Source: Streptomyces sp. 1222.5 | GTDB taxonomy: Bacteria > Actinomycetota > Actinomycetes > Streptomycetales > Streptomycetaceae | DNA length: 64,000 nucleotides | Reading direction: 5' to 3' | Assembly: GCF_900105245.1 (NCBI RefSeq) | Contig: NZ_FNSZ01000001.1 | Location: 4,641,001 to 4,705,000, forward strand | Shown here: positions 18,170-25,275 of the stretch, in pieces | Layout: the number at the start of each line of letters is the position of its first letter | Numbering within the stretch: the stretch's first letter is position 1 | Position numbers and translations under genes: made by a program | Notes under the pieces: generated by a model | What the model was told of the DNA's origin: nothing | Databases searched by the model: none | Seen by the model: the letters and a program-made list of their open reading frames with translations, nothing else

Positions 18170-18199
18170 TTCGGACCAGTGGTCGATCTCGCCTACACT
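18170..18199 (+). promoter_or_regulatory. purF promoter, probably leaderless
   Basis: TTCGGA (18170-18175) and TACACT (18194-18199) are 18 nt apart. TACACT ends 7 nt before the purF GTG, predicting a start at the codon itself. A second -10-like TAGAAT lies at 18114-18119, which could give a longer transcript. Confidence 0.5.
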
Positions 18200-18206
18200 C
18201 GGTGGC

Positions 18207-19736
18207 GTGCCACGTGGTGACGGTCGACTCAATCACGATCTGCTTCCCGGCGAAAAGGGCCCCCAGGACGCTTGCGGCGTCTTCGGCGTCTGGGCTCCGG
18301 GTGAAGAGGTCGCAAAGCTCACGTACTTCGGGCTCTACGCCCTCCAGCACCGGGGTCAGGAATCCGCGGGAATCGCGGTCAGCAACGGCTCCCAGATCCT
18401 CGTCTTCAAGGACATGGGCCTCGTCTCCCAGGTCTTCGACGAGACTTCTCTAGGTTCGCTCCAGGGTCATATCGCGGTCGGACACGCCCGCTACTCGACC
18501 ACCGGTGCCTCCGTGTGGGAGAACGCCCAGCCGACGTTCCGTGCCACCGCGCACGGTTCGATCGCGCTCGGCCACAACGGCAACCTGGTCAACACGGCGC
18601 AGCTCGCCGAGATGGTCGCCGAACTCCCCAACGACAACAACAGCCGCTCCACCCGGGTCGCGGCCACCAACGACACCGATCTGCTGACGGCCCTGCTGGC
18701 CGCCCAGGTCGACGAGGACGGCAAGCCGCTGACCATCGAGGAGGCCGCGCACGCGGTGCTCCCGAAGGTGAAGGGCGCGTTCTCCCTCGTCTTCATGGAC
18801 GAGCAGACCCTGTACGCCGGCCGTGACCCGCAGGGCATCCGCCCGCTGGTCCTGGGCCGCCTGGAGCGCGGCTGGGTGGTCGCCTCCGAGTCCGCCGCCC
18901 TCGACATCTGCGGCGCGAGCTTCGTGCGGGAGATCGAGCCGGGCGAGTTCGTCGCCATCGACGAGAACGGCCTGCGCAGCTCCCGATTCGCGGAAGCGAA
19001 GCCCAAGGGCTGCGTCTTCGAGTACGTGTACCTGGCCCGTCCGGACACCGACATCGCCGGCCGGAACGTGTACCTCTCCCGTGTGGAGATGGGCCGCCGG
19101 CTCGCCAAGGAAGCCCCGGCCGAGGCCGACCTGGTCATAGCGACCCCGGAATCCGGCACCCCCGCCGCCATCGGCTACGCGGAGGCGTCCGGCATCCCCT
19201 TCGGCGCGGGCCTGGTGAAGAACGCCTACGTCGGCCGGACCTTCATCCAGCCCTCGCAGACCATTCGCCAGCTGGGCATCCGCCTGAAGCTGAACCCGCT
19301 GAAGGAAGTCATCAAGGGCAAGCGTCTGGTCGTCGTCGACGACTCGATCGTCCGCGGCAACACCCAGCGGGCCCTGGTCCGCATGCTCCGCGAGGCCGGC
19401 GCCGCCGAGGTCCACATCCGGATCTCCTCCCCGCCCGTGAAGTGGCCCTGCTTCTTCGGCATCGACTTCGCCACGCGCGCGGAGCTGATCGCCAACGGCA
19501 TGACCATCGAGGAGATCGGCACCAGCCTCGGCGCCGACTCCCTGGCCTACATCTCCATCGACGGCATGATCGACGCGACGACGATCGCCAAGCCGAACCT
19601 GTGCCGCGCCTGCTTCGACGGCGAGTACCCGATGGATCTGCCGGACCCGGAGCTGCTCGGCAAGCAGCTGCTGGAGACCGAGCTGGCGGCCGGTCCCGCC
19701 GCCACGGCCGCGGCCGACGCGATCCGTCGCCCGTAA
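18207..19736 (+). CDS. purF: Amidophosphoribosyltransferase
   Basis: The 509-residue enzyme commits PRPP to purine synthesis by making phosphoribosylamine from PRPP and glutamine. An N-terminal propeptide of about 22 residues precedes the catalytic Cys in QDACGVFGVW, so self-cleavage is expected. The Ntn glutaminase domain (HRGQESAGIA, GHARYSTTG) is followed by a PRTase domain with the PRPP loop VVVDDSIVRGNT. Cysteines in the C-terminal part (KWPCFFGI, LCRACFDGEYP) fit the iron-sulfur form of PurF. The GTG at 18207 has no ribosome site but a well-placed -10, suggesting a leaderless mRNA. purM follows after 35 nt. Confidence 0.96.
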   Translation: MPRGDGRLNHDLLPGEKGPQDACGVFGVWAPGEEVAKLTYFGLYALQHRGQESAGIAVSNGSQILVFKDMGLVSQVFDETSLGSLQGHIAVGHARYSTTGASVWENAQPTFRATAHGSIALGHNGNLVNTAQLAEMVAELPNDNNSRSTRVAATNDTDLLTALLAAQVDEDGKPLTIEEAAHAVLPKVKGAFSLVFMDEQTLYAGRDPQGIRPLVLGRLERGWVVASESAALDICGASFVREIEPGEFVAIDENGLRSSRFAEAKPKGCVFEYVYLARPDTDIAGRNVYLSRVEMGRRLAKEAPAEADLVIATPESGTPAAIGYAEASGIPFGAGLVKNAYVGRTFIQPSQTIRQLGIRLKLNPLKEVIKGKRLVVVDDSIVRGNTQRALVRMLREAGAAEVHIRISSPPVKWPCFFGIDFATRAELIANGMTIEEIGTSLGADSLAYISIDGMIDATTIAKPNLCRACFDGEYPMDLPDPELLGKQLLETELAAGPAATAAADAIRRP

Positions 19737-19771
19737 CACCCCTGCAGTACGACACGAAAGCTCTCACAGTC

Positions 19772-20839
19772 ATGTCTGAGACAACTGGTGCCAGCTACGC
19801 AGCGGCGGGCGTCGACATCGAGGCGGGCGACCGCGCCGTCGAGCTGATGAAGGAGTGGGTGAAGAAGACCCAGCGCCCCGAGGTCCTCGGCGGCCTCGGC
19901 GGCTTCGCCGGACTCTTCGACGCCTCCGCCCTCAAGCGCTTCGAGCGCCCGCTGCTCGCCTCCGCCACGGACGGCGTCGGCACGAAGGTCGACGTCGCGC
20001 GCCGGATGGGCGTCTACGACACCATCGGGCACGACCTGGTCGCCATGGTCATGGACGACATCGTGGTGTGCGGCGCCGAGCCGCTCTTCATGACCGACTA
20101 CATCTGCGTCGGCAAGGTCCACCCCGAGCGCGTCGCGGCCATCGTGAAGGGCATCGCGGAAGGCTGTGTGCTGGCCGGCTGCGCCCTGGTGGGCGGCGAG
20201 ACCGCCGAGCACCCGGGCCTGCTGGGCGCGGACGACTTCGACGTCGCCGGCGCCGGCACGGGCGTGGTGGAGGCCGACCGGCTGCTCGGCGCGGATCGTA
20301 TCCGCACGGGTGACGCGGTGATCGCCATGGCGTCCTCCGGGCTTCACTCGAACGGGTACTCCCTGGTCCGCCACGTCCTGCTGGACCGCGCGGGCCTCGC
20401 CCTGGAGGCGGAGGTCGCCGAGCTCGGCCGCACCCTCGGTGAGGAGCTGCTGGAGCCCACGAAGATCTACTCCCTGGACTGCCTGGCCCTGACCCGCACC
20501 GCCGAGGTGCACGCCTTCAGTCACATCACCGGTGGCGGACTCGCGGCCAACCTGGCCCGGGTGATCCCGGACGGGCTGCACGCGACCGTCGACCGCTCCA
20601 CCTGGACCCCGGGCGCGATCTTCGACCTGGTCGGCCGGACCGGGAACGTCGAGCGCCTGGAGCTGGAGAAGACCCTCAACATGGGCGTCGGCATGATGGC
20701 GATCGTCCCGCAGGAGTCCACCGAGGTGGCCCTGACGACCCTGGCCGACCGGGGTGTCGACGCGTGGGTCGCCGGTGAGATCACCGACCGGGGCGACCGG
20801 GAGACGGGCGCCGAGCTGGTCGGCGACTACGCCGGCTGA
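19772..20839 (+). CDS. purM: Phosphoribosylformylglycinamidine cyclo-ligase (AIR synthetase)
   Basis: The 355-residue enzyme closes the imidazole ring of FGAM to AIR, step 5 of the pathway. Typical signatures are SYAAAGVDIEAGDRAVELM at the N-terminus, SATDGVGTKVDVA, MVMDDIVVCGAEPLFMTDYI, ALVGGETAEHPG and FSHITGGGLAANLARVIP. The length is normal. It is probably co-transcribed with purF, 35 nt upstream; its ribosome site is weak. A strong terminator lies 20 nt downstream. Confidence 0.97.
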   Translation: MSETTGASYAAAGVDIEAGDRAVELMKEWVKKTQRPEVLGGLGGFAGLFDASALKRFERPLLASATDGVGTKVDVARRMGVYDTIGHDLVAMVMDDIVVCGAEPLFMTDYICVGKVHPERVAAIVKGIAEGCVLAGCALVGGETAEHPGLLGADDFDVAGAGTGVVEADRLLGADRIRTGDAVIAMASSGLHSNGYSLVRHVLLDRAGLALEAEVAELGRTLGEELLEPTKIYSLDCLALTRTAEVHAFSHITGGGLAANLARVIPDGLHATVDRSTWTPGAIFDLVGRTGNVERLELEKTLNMGVGMMAIVPQESTEVALTTLADRGVDAWVAGEITDRGDRETGAELVGDYAG

Positions 20840-20858
20840 ATCTGCGGGTAGCACAGAA

Positions 20859-20887
20859 CCCGGTCGGTGGCAGTGCCACCGACCGGG
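20859..20887. terminator. Bidirectional terminator between purM and DUF3073 gene
   Basis: A perfect 13-bp stem, CCCGGTCGGTGGC with GCCACCGACCGGG, has a 3-nt loop and lies between two converging genes. Confidence 0.8.
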
Positions 20888-20905
20888 CAGGTGCTCAGTA
20901 CTGGG

Positions 20906-21157
20906 TCAAGCGCCGCGACGGTGCTGTGAGGGACCTTGGTCCTCGTCCTCGTCGTCGTCCTCATAGAGGTCGGCGTACCGAGAATAGAGATCGTCCTCGT
21001 CGTCCTCATCGTCCTCGAACGGCTCGCCGTTCGGCGGCTGGCTCGAAGTCGATGCGCCCAGTTCACTGGCCAGACGTGACAGGTCAGTCCCACCGCTGTT
21101 GTACTTCAGCTGGCGGGCGACCTTTGTCTGCTTGGCCTTGGCCCGGCCGCGCCCCAT
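20906..21157 (-). CDS. DUF3073 domain protein
   Basis: The 83-residue protein starts MGRGRAKAKQTKVARQLKYN, the basic hallmark of DUF3073, followed by TDLSRLASELG. It ends in a very acidic stretch rich in Asp and Glu with two Tyr-containing turns (about residues 48-75). Its function is unknown. The basic head and acidic tail suggest a nucleic-acid or ribosome-associated role, but this is speculation. The ATG at 21157 follows GAGGGGG at 7 nt. The gene faces purM and has a leader of about 190 nt. Confidence 0.85.
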   Translation of the reverse strand: MGRGRAKAKQTKVARQLKYNSGGTDLSRLASELGASTSSQPPNGEPFEDDEDDEDDLYSRYADLYEDDDEDEDQGPSQHRRGA

Positions 21158-21477
21158 GGCTCGACCCCCTCGGTGACGGGGCTCGACGGCCCCAGAGTCT
21201 GACACGCGTTCATGATCCGGAACGGACCCTCCGCAGAGAGGCCGGTCCGTAGGGCTTCCACGGTACCTGAGCCCGCGCCCATACGGTACGTCGCCCGCAG
21301 CACGCGCGTGTGCCCTGGACCTTCGAGGTGCCCTGTCCTCGCTGGTCAGTGGCGATTTTAACCACTTATCGGGGAGCGACCCGCCGGTGGAAGTGAGAGT
21401 TCTCTCCAACTTCCCGCCGACGGGTACCGCTCACCTGTGCGATCGGACACCCGTCCGGGGTCCCCGCACGGCCCGGC
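21158..21477 (-). promoter_or_regulatory. 320-bp leader/promoter spacer of the DUF3073 gene
   Basis: No gene is evident. On the minus strand a -10-like TAAAAT occupies 21360-21355, giving a leader of about 190 nt. The leader contains an inverted repeat, ACGGACC (21222-21228) with GGTCCGT (21244-21250), able to form a hairpin upstream of the ribosome site. Confidence 0.35.
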
Positions 21478-22575
21478 TCAGCGTGCCGTGCGGGCCTCGG
21501 CCATCCGCTGCTCGGCGATCCGGTCGGCCGCGGCGGCCGGCGGGATCCCGTCCTCCTTCGCACGTGCGAAGATGGCCAGCGTGGTGTCGAAGATCTTCGC
21601 CGCCTTCGTCTTGCACCGGTCGAAGTCGAACCCGTGCAGCTCGTCGGCCACCTGGATGACCCCGCCCGCGTTGACCACGTAGTCCGGCGCGTAGAGGATC
21701 CCGCGGTCCGCGAGGTCCTTCTCCACTCCCGGGTGGGCGAGCTGGTTGTTGGCCGCGCCGCACACCACCCGCGCGGTGAGCACCGGCACGGAGAGGTCGT
21801 TCAGGGCGCCGCCCAGGGCGCAGGGGGCGTAGATGTCCAGGCCCTCGACCCGGATCAGCTCCTCGGTGTCCGCGACGGCCGTCACGCCCTCGGGGTGCTG
21901 GTCGAGGATCCGCCGCACGGCCTCGGCACGCACGTCGGTGATCACGACCTCGGCGCCCTCGTCGAGCAGGTGCCGCACCAAGTGGTGGCCGACCTTGCCG
22001 ACGCCCGCGACACCGACCTTGCGGCCGCGCAGGGACGGGTCGCCCCACAGGTGCTGGGCGGAGGCGCGCATGCCCTGGTAGACGCCGAAGGCGGTGAGCA
22101 CGGAGGAGTCGCCGGCGCCGCCGTTCTCGGGGGAGCGGCCGGTGGTCCAGCGGCACTCGCGGGCCACGACGTCCATGTCGGCGACGTAGGTGCCGACGTC
22201 GCAGGCGGTGACGTAGCGTCCGCCGAGCGAGGCGACCATGCGGCCGTAGGCGAGGAGCAGCTCCTCGGTCTTGTCGCGCTCCGGATCGCCGATGATCACG
22301 GCCTTGCCGCCGCCGTGGTCGAGACCGGCCATGGCGTTCTTGTACGACATCCCGCGCGCCAGGTTGAGGGCGTCGGCGACGGCCTCCGCCTCGGTCGCGT
22401 ACGGGTAGAAGCGGGTGCCGCCGAGGGCCGGGCCCAGGGCGGTGGAGTGGATGGCGATCACGGCTTTGAGGCCGGACGCACGGTCCTGGCAGAGCACGAC
22501 CTGCTCGTGGCCTCCCTGGTCCGAGTGGAACAGGGTGTGCAGGACATCAGCAGGTGCGCCGGTTACGTCGGTCAC
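21478..22575 (-). CDS. vdh: Valine (branched-chain amino acid) dehydrogenase, NAD-dependent
   Basis: The 365-residue enzyme oxidatively deaminates valine to 2-oxoisovalerate, feeding branched-chain acyl-CoA precursors in Streptomyces. It has the Glu/Leu/Phe/Val dehydrogenase substrate domain with the catalytic lysines in MSYKNAMAGLDHGGGKAVI. The Rossmann domain reads VGVAGVGKVGHHL. The VVNAGGVIQVADE motif follows. The GTG at 22575 was chosen: AGGAG lies 8 nt upstream and known Vdh proteins start VTDVTGAP. The open frame upstream (to 22644) is not supported. It diverges from the unknown gene at 22775 across 199 bp. Confidence 0.93.
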   Translation of the reverse strand: MTDVTGAPADVLHTLFHSDQGGHEQVVLCQDRASGLKAVIAIHSTALGPALGGTRFYPYATEAEAVADALNLARGMSYKNAMAGLDHGGGKAVIIGDPERDKTEELLLAYGRMVASLGGRYVTACDVGTYVADMDVVARECRWTTGRSPENGGAGDSSVLTAFGVYQGMRASAQHLWGDPSLRGRKVGVAGVGKVGHHLVRHLLDEGAEVVITDVRAEAVRRILDQHPEGVTAVADTEELIRVEGLDIYAPCALGGALNDLSVPVLTARVVCGAANNQLAHPGVEKDLADRGILYAPDYVVNAGGVIQVADELHGFDFDRCKTKAAKIFDTTLAIFARAKEDGIPPAAAADRIAEQRMAEARTAR

Positions 22576-22774
22576 TGTGGTGACTCCTGTGTAAGTAGCG
22601 GCGGGTGGGGCGTAGCCCCCGTGCGGGTGGCGGGGTGCTGGCATGAGAGTAGAGCCTCGGCATGACCACCATCCGCGCAGTGTTCAGGATCACTCTCCCG
22701 CGTCGTTCGCGCACGCATGACCGTGGCACGATTCGCCTGGGTTTCGAGCCGGGTCCGATGGGGAGGGAGCAGGC

Positions 22775-23617
22775 GTGCCCAAGGTGTCCTCCGTGGTCGT
22801 CCCCTACGCCGCGTACCTGCGCGTGTACGAGCCTCTGGGCGCCTTCCCGGAGCCGGAACGCGGCCACTGGGAGCGCTACGCCCGCCGCGCCGACCGCCCC
22901 TCCTACCAGGACGAACTGCGGCGCTCACTCGCGGACTTGCTGCCCACCCCGCCGATCGCGGTGCCGGTGCACGAGAGCGGGGACGCCTTCGTGGCGGAGG
23001 TCGACGGGGTGACCTGCGTGTGTCCCTGGCGGACCCGGCTGCGCGGCTGGCTGGCCCTGGACGAGCTCGGCGAGGAGCTGCCGCCGCCGGTGCTGGACGC
23101 GGTGCTGCCGCCCGTGGTGCGCCGGCAGGCCGCCCAGGACTACGAGCGCTGGCTCGCCCGCAACCCCGACGCCCGCCCGTGGATCCGCACGGCGACCTGG
23201 CAGATCCCGCTGAACTGGTTCGTCCTGGTCGGGGACGAGGAGCGGCGGTACGACAAGGGGACCGCCGAGGCGCCCCCGATGCTGCGCTACCGCACGCCCA
23301 TGGTGCAGGCCCGCCGCCGGGTGGCGCGGGCCCTGCGCACGCTGAAGGAGACCGTCGAGGAAGGCCCGCTGATCGACGGGCTGCTGGACGTCGGCCGCTG
23401 GCTGGAGGAGTTCCACCCGCGCTCGCTGGTGGAGCTGGACTACGGCGGTCTGGTGCACGTGCTGCCGGCCGGCGAGCTGGAGGACGACCACTCGGCGGCG
23501 GACGTGGCCGACGGCATCGAGGCGCTGCGGCGGGGCGACGGGGTGGCGGCCGGAGCGGCCTACGGGCGGCTCGTGGAGCGTTGGCGGACGGCACGGGACC
23601 GGCGTTCCGCGAACTGA
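22775..23617 (+). CDS. Conserved hypothetical protein
   Basis: The 280-residue soluble protein is not one I can assign to a family. It begins VPKVSSVVVPYAAYLRVYEPL, is rich in Arg, Trp and acidic residues, and has no signal peptide, membrane segment or recognisable catalytic motif. The mid-part around TWQIPLNWFVLVGDEER and the C-terminal helical part ADVADGIEALRRGDG look like globular alpha/beta structure. A strong GGGGAGGGAG ribosome site precedes the GTG at 22775. The position between vdh and bldC is conserved in Streptomyces as far as I recall. It might belong to bldC-related regulation, but nothing in the sequence shows this. Confidence 0.8.
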   Translation: MPKVSSVVVPYAAYLRVYEPLGAFPEPERGHWERYARRADRPSYQDELRRSLADLLPTPPIAVPVHESGDAFVAEVDGVTCVCPWRTRLRGWLALDELGEELPPPVLDAVLPPVVRRQAAQDYERWLARNPDARPWIRTATWQIPLNWFVLVGDEERRYDKGTAEAPPMLRYRTPMVQARRRVARALRTLKETVEEGPLIDGLLDVGRWLEEFHPRSLVELDYGGLVHVLPAGELEDDHSAADVADGIEALRRGDGVAAGAAYGRLVERWRTARDRRSAN

Positions 23618-24135
23618 GTGACGTACGTCACGGCTCGAACGCCGTCGAACGACGTACGGTCTACGACACATGACCATCTGACGGGATGTTGGTCCCGATC
23701 TGGACTTTTGTCCCAAGGGTGATGGACGGCACTTACGCGGCCCTTGCGCCTCTTGCCGCCCCTCATGCCAAAATAGGACAAGGAGTCCGGGGAGGGCTCC
23801 GTCCGTCCAACTATGCTCCATCATGGGCGGATTCTCAGCATTGCACGCTTTGGGGGGTCTGGTGACTCCTGATCGTCCTGTGACTGATCGTCACAGTGGC
23901 GTGACTGTCCGCTATGGCATGGTCCATCGGCTTCCGTCGCTGATGAACACCTGGGAGGGCAATTCCATCGGTTTGGCCGACGCGGCTGGACAGATGGTGT
24001 AGTTGTAGTGCCGAGGACAAGCCGTTCGTCCTATAACCGACTCGACTCGCGTCCGCCATTTCGGGCAACGCGGGTCAAGGTGCAGAATTTAGAGGAAAGA
24101 ACCGAGAAGGTTCGGTTCTCCCGAGGAGGCCGCTC
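23618..24135 (+). promoter_or_regulatory. Long bldC upstream region with palindromes
   Basis: These 518 bp contain no credible gene. GTGACGTACGTCAC, a perfect 14-bp palindrome, overlaps the preceding stop codon (23618-23631). A 19-bp palindrome, CTGTGAC-TGATC-GTCACAG, lies at 23878-23896. The octamer TGATCGTC is directly repeated 15 bp apart (23870 and 23885). These are candidate regulator sites for the developmental gene bldC. Confidence 0.45.
24098..24119 (+). promoter_or_regulatory. Hairpin abutting the bldC ribosome-binding site
   Basis: AGAACCGA (24098-24105) pairs with TCGGTTCT (24112-24119) around a 6-nt loop. It ends 2 nt before the CGAGGAGG Shine-Dalgarno sequence of bldC. It could affect ribosome access or mRNA stability. 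Confidence 0.45.
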
Positions 24136-24342
24136 ATGACCGCTCGCACCCCTGATGCCGAGCCGCTGCTGACCCCGGCTGAGGTCGCCACCATGTTCCG
24201 TGTCGACCCCAAGACGGTCACGCGGTGGGCGAAGGCCGGCAAGCTCACTTCGATCCGTACGCTCGGCGGGCACCGCCGCTATCGCGAGGCCGAGGTCCGC
24301 GCACTGCTCGCGGGCATCCCGCAGCAGCGCAGCGAGGCCTGA
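24136..24342 (+). CDS. bldC: Developmental transcriptional regulator BldC (MerR-like HTH)
   Basis: The 68-residue protein matches BldC: LLTPAEVATMFRVDPKTVTRWAKAGKLTSIRTLGGHRRY is a winged-helix MerR-type DNA-binding domain with no effector domain. BldC binds head-to-tail on direct repeats and keeps Streptomyces in vegetative growth, controlling the timing of sporulation and antibiotic production. The ATG at 24136 follows GAGGAGG by 7 nt. The long upstream region and leader hairpin indicate dedicated regulation. The next strong terminator is 147 nt beyond the stop codon. Confidence 0.97.
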   Translation: MTARTPDAEPLLTPAEVATMFRVDPKTVTRWAKAGKLTSIRTLGGHRRYREAEVRALLAGIPQQRSEA

Positions 24343-24488
24343 ACAACTGAATAACCGGGCAAAACGGCTGGTCCCCCAACTGGTCGCGGCGCCCGAACCC
24401 TAGCTACAAGCGACGCGGGACCTGCCCCAACAGGGCCCACGCCCAAGCCGAAGAGAACGTTGTAGGCAGCCACACAGGGTGCGTCGTA

Positions 24489-24528
24489 GATCGCGCTGGA
24501 CTCCGCCGGGTCCAGCGCGATCTTTTTT
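24489..24528 (+). terminator. Strong terminator downstream of bldC
   Basis: A perfect 12-bp stem, GATCGCGCTGGA with TCCAGCGCGATC, has a 10-nt loop and is followed by six T. It is the best intrinsic terminator in the window and could end the bldC mRNA or a separate small RNA lying in 24343-24489. Confidence 0.92.
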
Positions 24529-24759
24529 GTGCGCTGGTCGCGGGCTGTGCGGGCACTCCGTGAGCGGCCTTGTCGGAGTCTGGGGAGGGGTGTCGGAAGC
24601 GCTGTGCGCGACCCTTGGGAGCGGTGCAATTGCACATATTAAATTGACCAGTTGTATGAAGGGGGTAAGTACCGCCCTTTCAAAAACTCATGCGGTGACT
24701 CCCGTCACACGCGCGTTCGCTTGTCGCCCGTAGCACGGGTGGGTTAGAGGAGGCGGATC
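24529..24759. other. Intergenic spacer with AT-rich patch
   Basis: No gene is seen. The 12-bp palindrome GTGCAATTGCAC (24624-24635) begins an unusually AT-rich run to about 24660, which includes the -35-like TTGACC at 24644. No good -10 lies at the matching distance. Confidence 0.4.
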
Positions 24760-24951
24760 TCAGGCGCTACGGGGACTCTCGTCCTCGGCCGGCTCGTCGT
24801 CCACGTCCTGGGGGCAGGGGCCGGCGTCCATCGCCAGGCGCAGCAGGCGATGACAGACGGCGCAGTGGCGGGTGAAGTGCCGGTAGGACGAGGCGGCCGA
24901 CAGATGCGCCCTCAGGAGCGCCCGTGTCTCGTGCCTGGCCGATGCCGTCAT
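24760..24951 (-). CDS. Small conserved Streptomyces protein (DUF6274-like)
   Basis: The 63-residue protein reads MTASARHETRALLRAHLSAA and then HFTRHCAVCHRLLRLAM, with a CxxC pair flanked by histidines that could bind a metal, and an acidic tail. The pattern agrees with what I remember as DUF6274, a family without known function. A perfect GGAGGT lies 6 nt before the ATG at 24951, supporting the short gene. It stands between the bldC region and tRNA-Asp and has no operon partner. Confidence 0.72.
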   Translation of the reverse strand: MTASARHETRALLRAHLSAASSYRHFTRHCAVCHRLLRLAMDAGPCPQDVDDEPAEDESPRSA

Positions 24952-25062
24952 ACGCCACCTCCAGGGGCCGCACGGGAAGAACGGGCCCCGCTCCCTGGGT
25001 ACCGAGCGAATGTGACGCAGTCAAGGCCGCGAGCGGCTCCGCCGGTTGGTGAAGGGCATGCG

Positions 25063-25099
25063 AGAGGGCCCCCATCCGACTGGCGGATGAGGGCCCTCT
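25063..25099 (-). terminator. Terminator of tRNA-Asp copy 1
   Basis: The hairpin AGAGGGCCC-C-CATCCG pairs with CGGATG-A-GGGCCCTCT, one bulge on each side, and lies 6 nt beyond the tRNA 3' end. Confidence 0.75.
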
Positions 25100-25104
25100 T
25101 CTTG

Positions 25105-25179
25105 CGGTCCTGACGGGATTTGAACCCGCGGCCTCCACCTTGACAGGGTGGCGAGCACTCCAAACTGCTCCACAGGACC
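25105..25179 (-). tRNA. tRNA-Asp (GTC)
   Basis: The acceptor is GGTCCTG/CAGGACC, anticodon loop CTGTCAA (GTC), T-loop TTCAAAT and discriminator G. CCA is not encoded. An identical copy lies at 30989-31063. Confidence 0.96.
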
Positions 25180-25275
25180 AGGTTTCGCTGCGCTTGACTT
25201 GCCGTCCTGCGCTGCGAGAGAGACTGTACAGGAGGTGGGCCCGCCTGGTCGAACTCACCCCCTGTGAGCACTCGG

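Noticed and set aside
23878..23896. CRP-type binding site before bldC
   Set aside because: The half-sites resemble TGTGA/TCACA but are spaced 7 nt rather than 6, so it is reported only as a palindrome.
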